The notes: generated by a model not told the origin, from the sequence alone. DNA of 64,000 nt from a virus (IMGVR_UViG_3300021962_000051:1-64000), one strand, 5' to 3'. Shown: positions 48,188 through 56,044, counted from the first letter of the stretch. Numbers and translations are program-made.

Positions 48188-49905
48188 TAGTATTCAACAA
48201 ACTTAAATGGAGAAACTTTCTCTCCACAGGTAACGTTTGGAATGAAGTACAATTAGATAGAAGTAGAACTACACTGGTCGTTGGTAAAAATGGCGAGGGT
48301 AAGTCTACTATTCTTGACGCATTGTGCTTTGGTCTATTCGGTAAACCTTTCCGTAAAATCAAAATCCCACAGCTTGTCAATAGTATTAATGCCAAGCAAG
48401 CAGAAGTCGAAATCGAATTCACAGTCGGTACGCAACACTATCGTATTTACCGAATGATTAAGCCACATCGATTTGAATTCTGGCAAAACGGAATTATGAT
48501 CAATCAGTCTGCTGCAATTTCAGACTATCAAAAGATCATTGAACAACAAATTCTAAAAATTAACTACAAAACATTCTGTCAGGTATGTATACTAGGAAGT
48601 GCATCTTATGTTCCTTTTATGCAGTTACCTCAGTATGCTCGTCGTGCAGTTGTTGAGGATATTCTGGATATCAGTATCTTCTCTACAATGAATGATATGC
48701 TACGTGTAAGAATGATTGATACAAAAGAATCACTGAAGGATGCTGAGCGAGCAATCGATGTAGCGAAGAATGCAGTTGAGTCTCAAACTAAAATTATTAA
48801 AACTCTTTCAGAATCTAAGAAAGAACAGGTAACTCGTATTCAAGATCAAATCAAAGAACACGATGCTGAGATCGACGAACTGAATGGAGTTATTGAAGGA
48901 CTACAAAACTCAATCAAAGAATCGACTTCATCTATTAATGATTCTGATGTAGTTCACGAAGAACTAGACAATCTTAAAAAGAATATCTCTGTTCAAAGTC
49001 ATACTCTAGAACGAGTAGAAAAACAACTTACTTTCTTTGAACAAAACGATAGTTGTCCTTCTTGCCTACAGGGTATTGAACATACTCACAAAGACAAATT
49101 AGTTTCTGAATTGCAAGATGAAAAGAGTACTAAGGTAAGTCAAAGCAAACAGCTAAAAGAAGCATTCGAAAAACTATCAAATCGAATGAAACAAATTTCA
49201 GAAACCAGTCAAGAGATTATTCGTTTGAATAATGAATTGGTTTCTAACAATCAAGCAATGACGATGTTATTTAAACAAAACGTTAAGTTGCGTAAAGATA
49301 TCGAAACTCTGAATACGAACACAGAGGATGTCGATAAAGAAAAAGAAAGACTTAAACAATTAGCAAAAGATGCTCTTACGACTGTTAATCTAAGAACACA
49401 ACTACAAGAACAAACTAACGTAGAGTCAATCGCACAACAACTCTTGAGAGACTCTGGTATTAAGACTGCAATTATTCGTGAGTATTTACCTGTGATGAAT
49501 AAACTCATTAACAAGTATTTACAGGCAATGGATTTCTATGTTCACTTCGAACTAGATGAAAACTTCAATGAGACAATACGTTCACGTTATCGTGATGAGT
49601 TTACTTACGACTCTTTTAGTGAGGGTGAGAAAATGCGTATTGACTTAGCAGTCTTGTTTACATGGCGACAAATTGCTAAGATGAAGAACAGCATTAATAC
49701 TTCTCTTCTAATTCTAGATGAGATCTTTGATTCTTCATTGGACTCTACTGGTACTGATTACTTTATGTCACTTGTAGACCATTTGGATCAACACGTTAAT
49801 GTTTTCGTAATCAGCCACAAAGGTGACCAACTATTCGATAAGTTTAGATCGGTACTTAAATTCGAGAAGAAGAATGACTTCTCGGTAATTGCAAAAGGAG
49901 CGTAA
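48184..49905 (+). CDS. 46: Recombination nuclease ATPase gp46 (Rad50-like)
   Basis: A 573-residue protein (T4 gp46 is 560). Walker A GKNGEGKS (34-41), a long coiled coil with a CPSC zinc hook (Cys291, Cys294), ABC signature FSEGEKMR (about 478-485) and Walker B LLILDEIFDSS. SMC/Rad50 architecture with a shortened coiled coil. The ATG overlaps the gp47 stop (ATGATAG), so the two subunits are coupled. Confidence 0.96.
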   Translation: MIVFNKLKWRNFLSTGNVWNEVQLDRSRTTLVVGKNGEGKSTILDALCFGLFGKPFRKIKIPQLVNSINAKQAEVEIEFTVGTQHYRIYRMIKPHRFEFWQNGIMINQSAAISDYQKIIEQQILKINYKTFCQVCILGSASYVPFMQLPQYARRAVVEDILDISIFSTMNDMLRVRMIDTKESLKDAERAIDVAKNAVESQTKIIKTLSESKKEQVTRIQDQIKEHDAEIDELNGVIEGLQNSIKESTSSINDSDVVHEELDNLKKNISVQSHTLERVEKQLTFFEQNDSCPSCLQGIEHTHKDKLVSELQDEKSTKVSQSKQLKEAFEKLSNRMKQISETSQEIIRLNNELVSNNQAMTMLFKQNVKLRKDIETLNTNTEDVDKEKERLKQLAKDALTTVNLRTQLQEQTNVESIAQQLLRDSGIKTAIIREYLPVMNKLINKYLQAMDFYVHFELDENFNETIRSRYRDEFTYDSFSEGEKMRIDLAVLFTWRQIAKMKNSINTSLLILDEIFDSSLDSTGTDYFMSLVDHLDQHVNVFVISHKGDQLFDKFRSVLKFEKKNDFSVIAKGA

Positions 49906-50120
49906 TGAAAAAAAGATGGGTAAAGAAAATGACAGAACGTGATTATAAATTAGACAAACTCGAGCATCTTAAGTTCAAGCATCGTTTGTTAGATACGTGG
50001 ATTAGTGAAGACAGTCAGACTAAATTTGAAACACCTGACATGAAAGCACGTAAGGTTCAAAAATTAAAAATGAAAGAGGAGATGTTTGCTCTTGCTAAAG
50101 AATTAGGAGTTAGAATATGA
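49905..50120 (+). CDS. Small basic protein, unknown
   Basis: A 71-residue, highly charged, mostly helical protein (about 30 percent Lys/Arg by eye), starting in the gp46 stop codon (TAATG) after AAAAGGAGCG. It overlaps the deformylase gene by 4 bases (ATGA). No motif is recognised; basic composition and placement after the recombination nuclease could fit nucleic-acid binding, which is inference. Confidence 0.6.
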   Translation: MKKRWVKKMTERDYKLDKLEHLKFKHRLLDTWISEDSQTKFETPDMKARKVQKLKMKEEMFALAKELGVRI

Positions 50121-50707
50121 CAACAGAAGTTATAGCTAATCCTGGAAAATCAGGATTGCTAGCATTTGACGATCCACATCTACGTAAACCTTGCGTAGCT
50201 TGGGACTTTGAAAAGAACACTACAGAAGATGCTGCAAAAATAGGAACACTTCTTATTGAAACATCTAATAAGTTAGGTGGTGCTGGTCTATCAGCAAATC
50301 AAATCGGATTACCTCATAAGGTATTTGCGATGACTGTAGTTGACACAGAACAATATGCTGTGTTCAATCCTGAAATCCTAGAAGTAAGCAGTCAAACAAT
50401 TCTTGCTGAAGAGGGATGTCTATCTGTTCCAGGACTATGGATTAAAGTTACACGTCCAGAGATCGTTAAGGTAAGATACTTCACATTCAAAGGTGAAGAA
50501 GTAAAAGCTACACTATCAGGAATCACTAGTCGTGTGTTCCAACACGAATACGACCATATGCTCGGTATTCAGTTTACACAAAGAGTGTCTAAAATGAAGT
50601 TCGAGATGGCTATCAAGAAGTATAAGAAACAGATGATTAAGAAAGCGAAGATGACTAGGTTCGTAACGATGAATTCCGATGGTGAAATGAAGTTAGAAAA
50701 TAGTTAA
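50117..50707 (+). CDS. def: Peptide deformylase
   Basis: A 196-residue protein with all three deformylase motifs: GAGLSANQIG (55-64), EEGCLSVPG (Cys101) and QHEYDHMLG (His143, Glu144, His147), the metal-binding and catalytic residues. It removes the N-formyl group from new proteins. Phage deformylases are widespread in marine T4-like viruses and are thought to support translation late in infection. The length is near that of bacterial enzymes, longer than the minimal cyanophage forms. It ends the uvsY-def block just before the tRNA promoter. Confidence 0.95.
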   Translation: MTTEVIANPGKSGLLAFDDPHLRKPCVAWDFEKNTTEDAAKIGTLLIETSNKLGGAGLSANQIGLPHKVFAMTVVDTEQYAVFNPEILEVSSQTILAEEGCLSVPGLWIKVTRPEIVKVRYFTFKGEEVKATLSGITSRVFQHEYDHMLGIQFTQRVSKMKFEMAIKKYKKQMIKKAKMTRFVTMNSDGEMKLENS

Positions 50708-50715
50708 AATAAGTG

Positions 50716-50744
50716 TTGACTTTTTAAAACCTTTGCAGTATAAT
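50716..50744 (+). promoter_or_regulatory. sigma70-type promoter for tRNA-Cys
   Basis: TTGACT (50716-50721), 17-base spacer, TATAAT (50739-50744), preceded by AAGTG as in four sister promoters. Transcription would start just before the tRNA. Confidence 0.85.
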
Positions 50745-50751
50745 ATACTGT

Positions 50752-50825
50752 AATGGTGTGGCGGAATGGTTACGCAGAGGATTGCAAATCCTCCTATCCG
50801 AGTTCGATTCTCGGCACCATTTCCA
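50752..50825 (+). tRNA. tRNA-Cys (GCA)
   Basis: Full cloverleaf: acceptor AATGGTG (50752-50758) with CACCATT (50815-50821); D stem GCG/CGC; anticodon stem GAGGA/TCCTC with loop TTGCAAA, anticodon GCA at 50784-50786; T stem CCGAG/CTCGG with loop TTCGATT. Base 73 is U, the usual cysteine identity base, and CCA is encoded (50823-50825). The only tRNA I find in the window. Confidence 0.95.
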
Positions 50826-50845
50826 AATCCAAAAGGAGATATATT

Positions 50846-51070
50846 ATGGCTAAATTTGCAAACCACTCGGAAATCGACTCTAGTACCTATAGCTATATGC
50901 AAACAGTTACTGGAGAGAGCGATCTATCGTTAGTTCCTATAGATGATATAAACAGCTTTTTAGAGGGGCTAGAGAGCGTTCTAGCAAACGAGAGCAAGGG
51001 GTTTCCCACTGAGGAGGACTTTACCTCAATGGAGATGTATTATGGCTCTCTATCTGCATTGCAATCTTAA
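50846..51070 (+). CDS. Small acidic protein, unknown
   Basis: A 74-residue protein with AAAAGGAGATAT before the ATG. It is co-transcribed with the tRNA. Acidic, Ser-rich, probably helical; no motif recognised. An in-frame ATG at 50753 lies inside the tRNA and is not a credible start. A terminator follows directly. Confidence 0.7.
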   Translation: MAKFANHSEIDSSTYSYMQTVTGESDLSLVPIDDINSFLEGLESVLANESKGFPTEEDFTSMEMYYGSLSALQS

Positions 51071-51096
51071 AAAACCCTTGATTTTACAGGGTTTTT
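51070..51096 (+). terminator. Rho-independent terminator
   Basis: Stem AAAAACCCT (51070-51078) with AGGGTTTTT (51088-51096), 9-base loop. It ends the tRNA/small-gene transcript before the next promoter. Confidence 0.8.
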
Positions 51097-51137
51097 CAAA
51101 AAAACACAAAAAAAGTGCTTTTTTTCACAAATAAGTG

Positions 51138-51166
51138 TTGACTTTCTGCAAACTCTGTAGTATAAT
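51138..51166 (+). promoter_or_regulatory. sigma70-type promoter for zincin-VWA gene
   Basis: TTGACT (51138-51143), N17, TATAAT (51161-51166), in the conserved context AAGTGTTGACTTTCTGCAA shared exactly with the promoters at 53849 and 54325. Confidence 0.85.
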
Positions 51167-51196
51167 TACCCTATGAAAATTGAGAAAGATTATATT

Positions 51197-53443
51197 ATGA
51201 ATGAACAAAAAGACCTACTAGCTAAACTACTTGCTACTGAGAACATCACTGTCGTTCGAGGTAACGCAAGCACTGCATCCTTTAATACTGAAACACGTGT
51301 ACTTACTCTTCCACTTTGGAAGGACATGACTCTTGAGCAAGAAGAAATGCTTATTGGTCACGAAGTAGGGCATGCTCTTTACACTACCAACGATCACATG
51401 GAAGATCTTAAAACTTCTCGTGCGTTGATGTCTTATATGAACGTTATTGAAGATGTTCGTATCGAAAAATTAATCAAGAAAAAATATCCTGGATTGAAAA
51501 AGTCTTTCAGCGTAGCTTACAAACAGTTACAAGAAAAAGACTTTTTTGGTATTGCTGATAAAAATCTTAACGATCTTCTGTTCATTGATCGTGCTAATCT
51601 TTACTTCAAAGCTGGATTTAACTGTGGTGTTAAATTTAATGTTGAAGAAACACTTTGGTTGAAAAGAATTGATTCTTGTGATACTATTCACGATGTATAT
51701 AACCTAGCTGTTGAGTTGTTGGGTTGGACTCGTGAAGAGAGACAAAAACAAAAAGATTTGTTGGCTCAAAAACTTGCTTCAATGCCACAAATTGATACTG
51801 AAGAAGATGATTTTAACGATGATTCATCTAATAATATGTTTGATGATCTTGATGAAGATGAAGATTTCGAAGAAGAAGATTCAGATGCTGATGGAGATAG
51901 CGATGAGCAAGGTGACGAAGATGGTTCAACAGAGAACGATAGCAATGACCAATCGGAGGAGGACACAAAATCTTCTGACGACGCAGAATACAAACCAGCA
52001 GATGGAAAAGAATCAACTTCTTATCACTCTGAAAAAAACCAAGCAACCCCAGTCGAAGAATTAGATGAGTGTGAGTCTATCACTGATAAAAACCTAAGTG
52101 AAAATCTTGCTGAGAAAGCAGACACTTCAGTTGTTTACGCTAACATTAAATATGACTCTTCAAACGTTGTATACAATCCAGTTGTTGATTACAAGACTGT
52201 TCTTAAAGAATTGCATCAGGCATACAATGGTGGATGGAGAGTAAGAGACTATAAAGAATTCTTTTCTTCAAGAGAAAAAGATGCTGATAAGTTTTTGAAC
52301 GACTGTAAAAAAGATGTTGCTTATCTTGTAAAAGAATTTGAAATGAAAAAGCAAGCATCTCGTTTTGCTCGTGCTCAAACTGCTAAGTCAGGTGAGATCG
52401 ATGTTAGAAAACTTTATGCTTACAAGCTGAAAGAAGATCTATTCAAAAGAGTTACTACTTTACCTGATGGCAAAAACCATGGTATGGTAATGTTAGTTGA
52501 TTGGTCTGGTTCTATGAACCCAACGATGTATGATACTCTTAAACAAACAGTCGTTCTTGCGATGTTCTGTGCTAAGATTCAAATCCCTTACAAAGTATTT
52601 GCTTTTACCAATGGTAGAAACTTTGGTGAAGACATGTACAAAAAAGTAAGTGATGCAAAACACCCATTGTGGATTAAAGCAAAAACTGAACACACTTTAA
52701 TTCCTGATGGATTCCACTTGATTGAATTCTTTACTAATGGTATGAGATCAAATGAGTTTAATCAAATGGCTAAGTTTATGATTATTGGACCATTTAATTT
52801 CTCTGACGACTATGGTTTGCACTCTACTCCATTGAATGAATCACTATGGTATATGCAAGACTATATGGGTAAGTTTATCACAGAGAACAATGTTCAAATC
52901 CCAACTTTCATTACTTTGACTGATGGTGAAGGACACTCTCTTCAGATCGAAGGACCAGTTGAAAGAACTAAAGAGGGAGATCGTAAGAATGTGAAATATA
53001 CTTTGATCGATCCTGTGACTAAAAGAGAATACAGAAACTTTAAATACGGATCTGATCAAACTAAATCATTATTGAGAATGTTGAAAGATCGATACAACTG
53101 TAACATTGTTGGTTTCCATATCTTGAAAAACAACAGACGAGAAATCTACTCTTTCATTAATCACAATATGAATGCTAAAAATTCAGATGGATTCTATGTT
53201 ACTGAAAAGATCATTGCTGACTTTAGATCTGGTTTCAGAACAGAGGGTTTTATGAATGTTGAAACAAACTACAGAGATGCGATGTTTGTAATTGCATCTA
53301 ACAAACTTAAAATGGTTGAAGACGATCTTAAGGTTACTGGCAAAATGACTGTCCACCAGATCGCTCGACAATTCACTAAGCATCTTGATACTAGAAAAAC
53401 AAGCAAGGTGTTATTGAACCAATTTGTGGGGATGGTAGCATGA
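51197..53443 (+). CDS. Zincin-VWA protein (CobT/CoxE-like)
   Basis: A 748-residue protein. The ATG at 51197 has GAGAAAG 8 bases upstream; an ATG at 51173 lies too close to the promoter start point. N-terminal metallopeptidase-like domain: GHEVGH (HExxH, His55-His59) and NVIEDVRIE (Glu85), the layout of the zincin part of CobT-like proteins. Residues ~200-300 are a very acidic Asp/Glu/Ser linker. The C-terminal von Willebrand A domain has the metal-binding DWSGS (Asp435, Ser437, Ser439). In CobT/CoxE/MoxR systems such proteins work with an AAA+ ATPase; the partner lies at 54388. Cobaltochelatase activity itself is not implied. Confidence 0.85.
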   Translation: MNEQKDLLAKLLATENITVVRGNASTASFNTETRVLTLPLWKDMTLEQEEMLIGHEVGHALYTTNDHMEDLKTSRALMSYMNVIEDVRIEKLIKKKYPGLKKSFSVAYKQLQEKDFFGIADKNLNDLLFIDRANLYFKAGFNCGVKFNVEETLWLKRIDSCDTIHDVYNLAVELLGWTREERQKQKDLLAQKLASMPQIDTEEDDFNDDSSNNMFDDLDEDEDFEEEDSDADGDSDEQGDEDGSTENDSNDQSEEDTKSSDDAEYKPADGKESTSYHSEKNQATPVEELDECESITDKNLSENLAEKADTSVVYANIKYDSSNVVYNPVVDYKTVLKELHQAYNGGWRVRDYKEFFSSREKDADKFLNDCKKDVAYLVKEFEMKKQASRFARAQTAKSGEIDVRKLYAYKLKEDLFKRVTTLPDGKNHGMVMLVDWSGSMNPTMYDTLKQTVVLAMFCAKIQIPYKVFAFTNGRNFGEDMYKKVSDAKHPLWIKAKTEHTLIPDGFHLIEFFTNGMRSNEFNQMAKFMIIGPFNFSDDYGLHSTPLNESLWYMQDYMGKFITENNVQIPTFITLTDGEGHSLQIEGPVERTKEGDRKNVKYTLIDPVTKREYRNFKYGSDQTKSLLRMLKDRYNCNIVGFHILKNNRREIYSFINHNMNAKNSDGFYVTEKIIADFRSGFRTEGFMNVETNYRDAMFVIASNKLKMVEDDLKVTGKMTVHQIARQFTKHLDTRKTSKVLLNQFVGMVA

Positions 53444-53778
53444 CAACAAATCTAGAAGAACTAACAAGAACTCCAGAAGAACAAAAGATCTTCGAACGTA
53501 TCAAACAACGAAGATCTCAGATGCTGGTGCACTCTTGTTTATATTATCAATTAGATACATCTATCGTTACGGATGGACAATGGCAAGAATGGGCAGACGA
53601 ACTTACTCAATTACAAAAAGATCATCCTAGACTCTGTGAGGGTATGGGATGGTATGATGAATACTTTAGGGATTGGAGTGGTGCAACAGGTATGCATCTA
53701 CCTCATAGGGATCCTTGGGTGCTTAAAACAGCTACTTATTTGAAAGAAAACCAAGAAAAGACGACTAATACCCTTTAA
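53440..53778 (+). CDS. Protein resembling domain Ia of NAD-dependent DNA ligase
   Basis: A 112-residue protein overlapping the VWA gene stop (ATGA). SCLYYQLDTSIVTDGQWQEWADELTQLQKDHPRL mirrors the ligase domain Ia pattern (Y-Y-x-x-D-x-P-x-I-x-D-x-E-Y-D-x-L...L-E-x-x-H-P), the part that binds NMN/NAD. No adenylation domain (no KxDG lysine motif) is present, so it is not a ligase alone. The similarity is by eye. Confidence 0.6.
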   Translation: MTTNLEELTRTPEEQKIFERIKQRRSQMLVHSCLYYQLDTSIVTDGQWQEWADELTQLQKDHPRLCEGMGWYDEYFRDWSGATGMHLPHRDPWVLKTATYLKENQEKTTNTL

Positions 53779-53848
53779 ATTAGTAGGGTTATTGCCTAAA
53801 ATGTTGATTTTACAAGCAAAAAAAGATGAAAAAAACCTCAAATAAGTG

Positions 53849-53877
53849 TTGACTTTCTGCAAGATTTATGCTATAAT
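53849..53877 (+). promoter_or_regulatory. sigma70-type promoter
   Basis: TTGACT (53849-53854), N17, TATAAT (53872-53877), same extended context as at 51138 and 54325. It drives the gene at 53912. Confidence 0.85.
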
Positions 53878-53911
53878 AGTCGTATAAATTATGAAGAAAG
53901 GTGAAAACATT

Positions 53912-54298
53912 ATGACAATCGAACCAAAAATGCTTGAACAAATTGAGAAAACTTTTGATAAAATGAGACACTCTTACAGAACTTGGGGTAAGAGAACTGG
54001 CGATCCAGTAAGAGATCAAATTAGAGATGAGATGGCTGAACAGTACTGTAACAATCTCTCGTTCGAAGATGGTCGTGCTTATATTAGATTGGTTTCTTTC
54101 AATGGTACACAAAGAACTGTGCAAGGATTTATTCTTAAGAAAATGACTCCAGCGATTGAAAGACTTAACAAAGGTTTTAAAGTTGGCGATCTTTTAAAAG
54201 CAGCAGGATGGAATTCCCCTGCAATGAATTTCCCAAGAGGTAACGTTTTCGATGAGTCGTTCGAGACTCAAGAAATCAGATGGACAGGGATCCAATAA
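53912..54298 (+). CDS. Hypothetical protein between VWA and AAA+ genes
   Basis: A 128-residue protein; the ATG at 53912 is chosen because GAAAGGTG lies 8-15 bases upstream (an earlier ATG at 53891 precedes that site). It reads as a basic N-terminal helix (IEKTFDKMRHSYRTWGKRTGDPVRDQIRDEM) and a beta C-terminal part (RAYIRLVSFNGTQRTVQGFILKK). No known motif. Its promoter is a near copy of those of the flanking genes, so it probably belongs to the same expression class. Confidence 0.65.
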   Translation: MTIEPKMLEQIEKTFDKMRHSYRTWGKRTGDPVRDQIRDEMAEQYCNNLSFEDGRAYIRLVSFNGTQRTVQGFILKKMTPAIERLNKGFKVGDLLKAAGWNSPAMNFPRGNVFDESFETQEIRWTGIQ

Positions 54299-54310
54299 AA
54301 ATGAAATTTT

Positions 54311-54339
54311 CTTGCAGAAAAGTGTTGACTTTCTGCAAG
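54311..54339. repeat. Perfect inverted repeat over the AAA+ gene promoter
   Basis: CTTGCAGAAA (54311-54320) and TTTCTGCAAG (54330-54339) are perfect 10-bp arms around AGTGTTGAC, so the axis falls on the -35 box. A possible operator or cruciform; no terminator T-run follows the right arm. Confidence 0.65.
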
Positions 54340-54353
54340 AACTGTAGTATAAT
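54325..54353 (+). promoter_or_regulatory. sigma70-type promoter for AAA+ gene
   Basis: TTGACT (54325-54330), N17, TATAAT (54348-54353), spacer ending TGTAG. It is embedded in the inverted repeat at 54311-54339. Confidence 0.85.
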
Positions 54354-54387
54354 ATACGTATAAATTATGAAACAAAAGGTGAAAAAT

Positions 54388-55542
54388 ATGATGGCAAAAA
54401 AAGATGAAATGTTCTTGAACTCATTGTTTGAGATCTTCCCTGATGTAAAAACTTCAGGTACTGTTACAAGAAATCAAATTCTTGAAACTATGAAAAAAAC
54501 TAAGACAACTGGATCTATGAATTGGTTGATGACTAACAAAGTTTCTCGAGGATTGTACGCAATTCCTGGTGGTAACTTTAACACTGCTCCTGCGATTGAA
54601 GCAGATGTAGTTAAGCCAACCATCGTTGATTCGTTGGACTCTTCTTCTCTTGTTCCAAAGAGAGACACTAACTACGTACCATTTGGTAACTACAAAGATC
54701 TTGAGACAATCATTACCTCAAAGATGTTTTACCCAGTCTATGTTTCTGGACCAACTGGTAATGGTAAATCTACAACTGTAGAACAAATTTGCGCTAAGCA
54801 CAAGACTCCATTGATTAGGGTGAACTTGAATACAATGACTGACGAAGATCAGTTGATTGGTTCAAAAACTCTTGTTGATGGTAACGTTCAAATCGTTGAA
54901 GGACCAGTCGTCCTTGCGATGAGATTGGGTATTCCTCTATTGCTCGATGAGATCGATGCAGGTGGTGCGAATACACTTCTTTGCTTACAACCAATTCTTG
55001 AGGGTAAACCATTCTACTTCAAATTGAAGAATGAAATGATTATCCCTGCAACTGGATTTAATATTTTCGCTACTGCCAACACAAAGGGTAAAGGTAGCGA
55101 CGATGGAAGATACATTGGTACGAACGTACTCAATGAAGCATTCCTGGAAAGATTCGCAGTGACTTTCAATCAAGACTATCCTTCTGCTAATATTGAGAAG
55201 AAGATCGTCGTGAATTTGATGAATCACTACGGATGTGTGAATCTTGAATACGCTGATACACTTGTTAAGTGGGCAGATGTTATTCGTAAGACTTTCGATG
55301 CTGGTGGTGTTGATGAAACAATTACCACTCGTCGATTGGTACATATCGTGAGAGCATTCTCGATCTTCAAGAATGAGAAGAAAGCGATCGAGTTATGTAC
55401 GAATAGGTTTGACGATGCTACTCGTCTTGCCTTTATCGACCTGTTCGACAAAGTTTCTAGTGGTGAGGAAGGAACTGAGGTATCTACGGATACTTCAGCA
55501 CCGACTGCAGAAACCCAAGAACAAGAATCAGTAGCAATCTAA
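54388..55542 (+). CDS. cobS: AAA+ ATPase, CobS/MoxR-like
   Basis: A 384-residue protein; the ATG at 54388 has AGGTG 8 bases upstream. Residues ~1-65 are a small domain (FLNSLFEIFPDVKTSGTVTRNQILETMKKTKTTGSMNWLMTNKVSRGLYAIPG) that recurs as a separate gene downstream. The AAA+ core has Walker A SGPTGNGKSTT (from about residue 120), Walker B LLLDEID (Asp187-Glu188), sensor FATANT, and LNEAFLERF with the arginine finger. It matches the 'cobS' of T4-like cyanophages, which lacks proven cobaltochelatase function. It probably remodels a target together with the VWA protein at 51197. Confidence 0.88.
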   Translation: MMAKKDEMFLNSLFEIFPDVKTSGTVTRNQILETMKKTKTTGSMNWLMTNKVSRGLYAIPGGNFNTAPAIEADVVKPTIVDSLDSSSLVPKRDTNYVPFGNYKDLETIITSKMFYPVYVSGPTGNGKSTTVEQICAKHKTPLIRVNLNTMTDEDQLIGSKTLVDGNVQIVEGPVVLAMRLGIPLLLDEIDAGGANTLLCLQPILEGKPFYFKLKNEMIIPATGFNIFATANTKGKGSDDGRYIGTNVLNEAFLERFAVTFNQDYPSANIEKKIVVNLMNHYGCVNLEYADTLVKWADVIRKTFDAGGVDETITTRRLVHIVRAFSIFKNEKKAIELCTNRFDDATRLAFIDLFDKVSSGEEGTEVSTDTSAPTAETQEQESVAI

Positions 55543-55559
55543 ACTTAGGAGAATATAAA

Positions 55560-55955
55560 ATGTTGACTTATGATAAATTGACCAAGACTCAAAAGAAGTG
55601 GGTTGATACTATTGCTACAGTATATCCAAAACTAGCTAATGGTGGAACTATTTCTTTAAAAGAATGCTGGTCTGCTGCAATGAAGTTGAAAGCTGAGAGA
55701 TCAAATGGTGGAGTGAAAGTGGGTTATCCTAACTGGCTCTTCAAGACTAATAAGATTTCGTCTGGTGTATACTTCTTTCCTGCTAATGGAGCAAATCCTG
55801 AGCAGTACGTGAAGCAAGCACAGGCTACAAAATTGCAATCGAGTTTGGCTTCAAAACCAACTCAAGCAATCAACTCTAAAGAGGATGAAGAATTCTTTGC
55901 AGAGTTGGCAGAAAATGGTATCGATGTTAAAACATCTGCTACTGTTGCTGCATAA
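55560..55955 (+). CDS. Stand-alone copy of the AAA+ N-terminal domain
   Basis: A 131-residue protein. Its first ~80 residues (KWVDTIATVYPKLANGGTISLKECW...YPNWLFKTNKISSGVYFFPANG) align by eye with residues ~5-65 of the AAA+ protein just upstream (shared W-L-x-T-N-K-x-S-x-G-x-Y-x-x-P-x-G). The rest is a Gln/Ala/Ser-rich tail ending in EFFAELAENGIDVKTSATVAA. Probably a substrate adaptor or DNA/protein-binding partner of the AAA+/VWA pair; function not known. Confidence 0.7.
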   Translation: MLTYDKLTKTQKKWVDTIATVYPKLANGGTISLKECWSAAMKLKAERSNGGVKVGYPNWLFKTNKISSGVYFFPANGANPEQYVKQAQATKLQSSLASKPTQAINSKEDEEFFAELAENGIDVKTSATVAA

Positions 55956-55990
55956 TTCATTTCTGATTCTGACCCAGAGATGAATCCTTT

Positions 55991-56027
55991 CCAGTGGCGA
56001 ACGCCATCTCGCCACTGGATCTTTTTT
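55991..56027 (+). terminator. Rho-independent terminator
   Basis: A perfect 10-bp stem CCAGTGGCGA (55991-56000) / TCGCCACTGG (56009-56018), 8-base loop, then six T. It closes the AAA+ operon. Confidence 0.93.
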
Positions 56028-56044
56028 ATTGGCAAAACTAAATT

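Noticed and set aside
50753-50845. N-terminal extension of the small gene after the tRNA
   Set aside because: It would begin inside the tRNA-Cys; the ATG at 50846 has a good ribosome site.
51840-52090. Long alternative frames across the acidic linker of the zincin-VWA gene
   Set aside because: These arise from GAT/GAA repeat codons read in other frames; no ribosome sites and low-complexity products.
51197-53443. Idea that the zincin-VWA protein matures the PqqA-like peptide
   Set aside because: The known PqqA proteases (PqqF/PqqG) are of the inverted-zincin M16 family (HxxEH); this protein has HExxH and lies 6 kb away under its own promoter. There is no evidence for a link.
53766-53790. AATACCCT/AGGGTTATT inverted repeat after the ligase-Ia-like gene as a terminator
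   Set aside because: The stem needs a bulge, overlaps the stop codon region and is not followed by a T-run.
54388-55542. Calling the AAA+/VWA pair a cobaltochelatase for B12 synthesis
   Set aside because: No CobN or other corrin pathway gene is present, and the AAA+/VWA architecture is shared with MoxR/CoxE-type chaperones; only the family likeness is supported.
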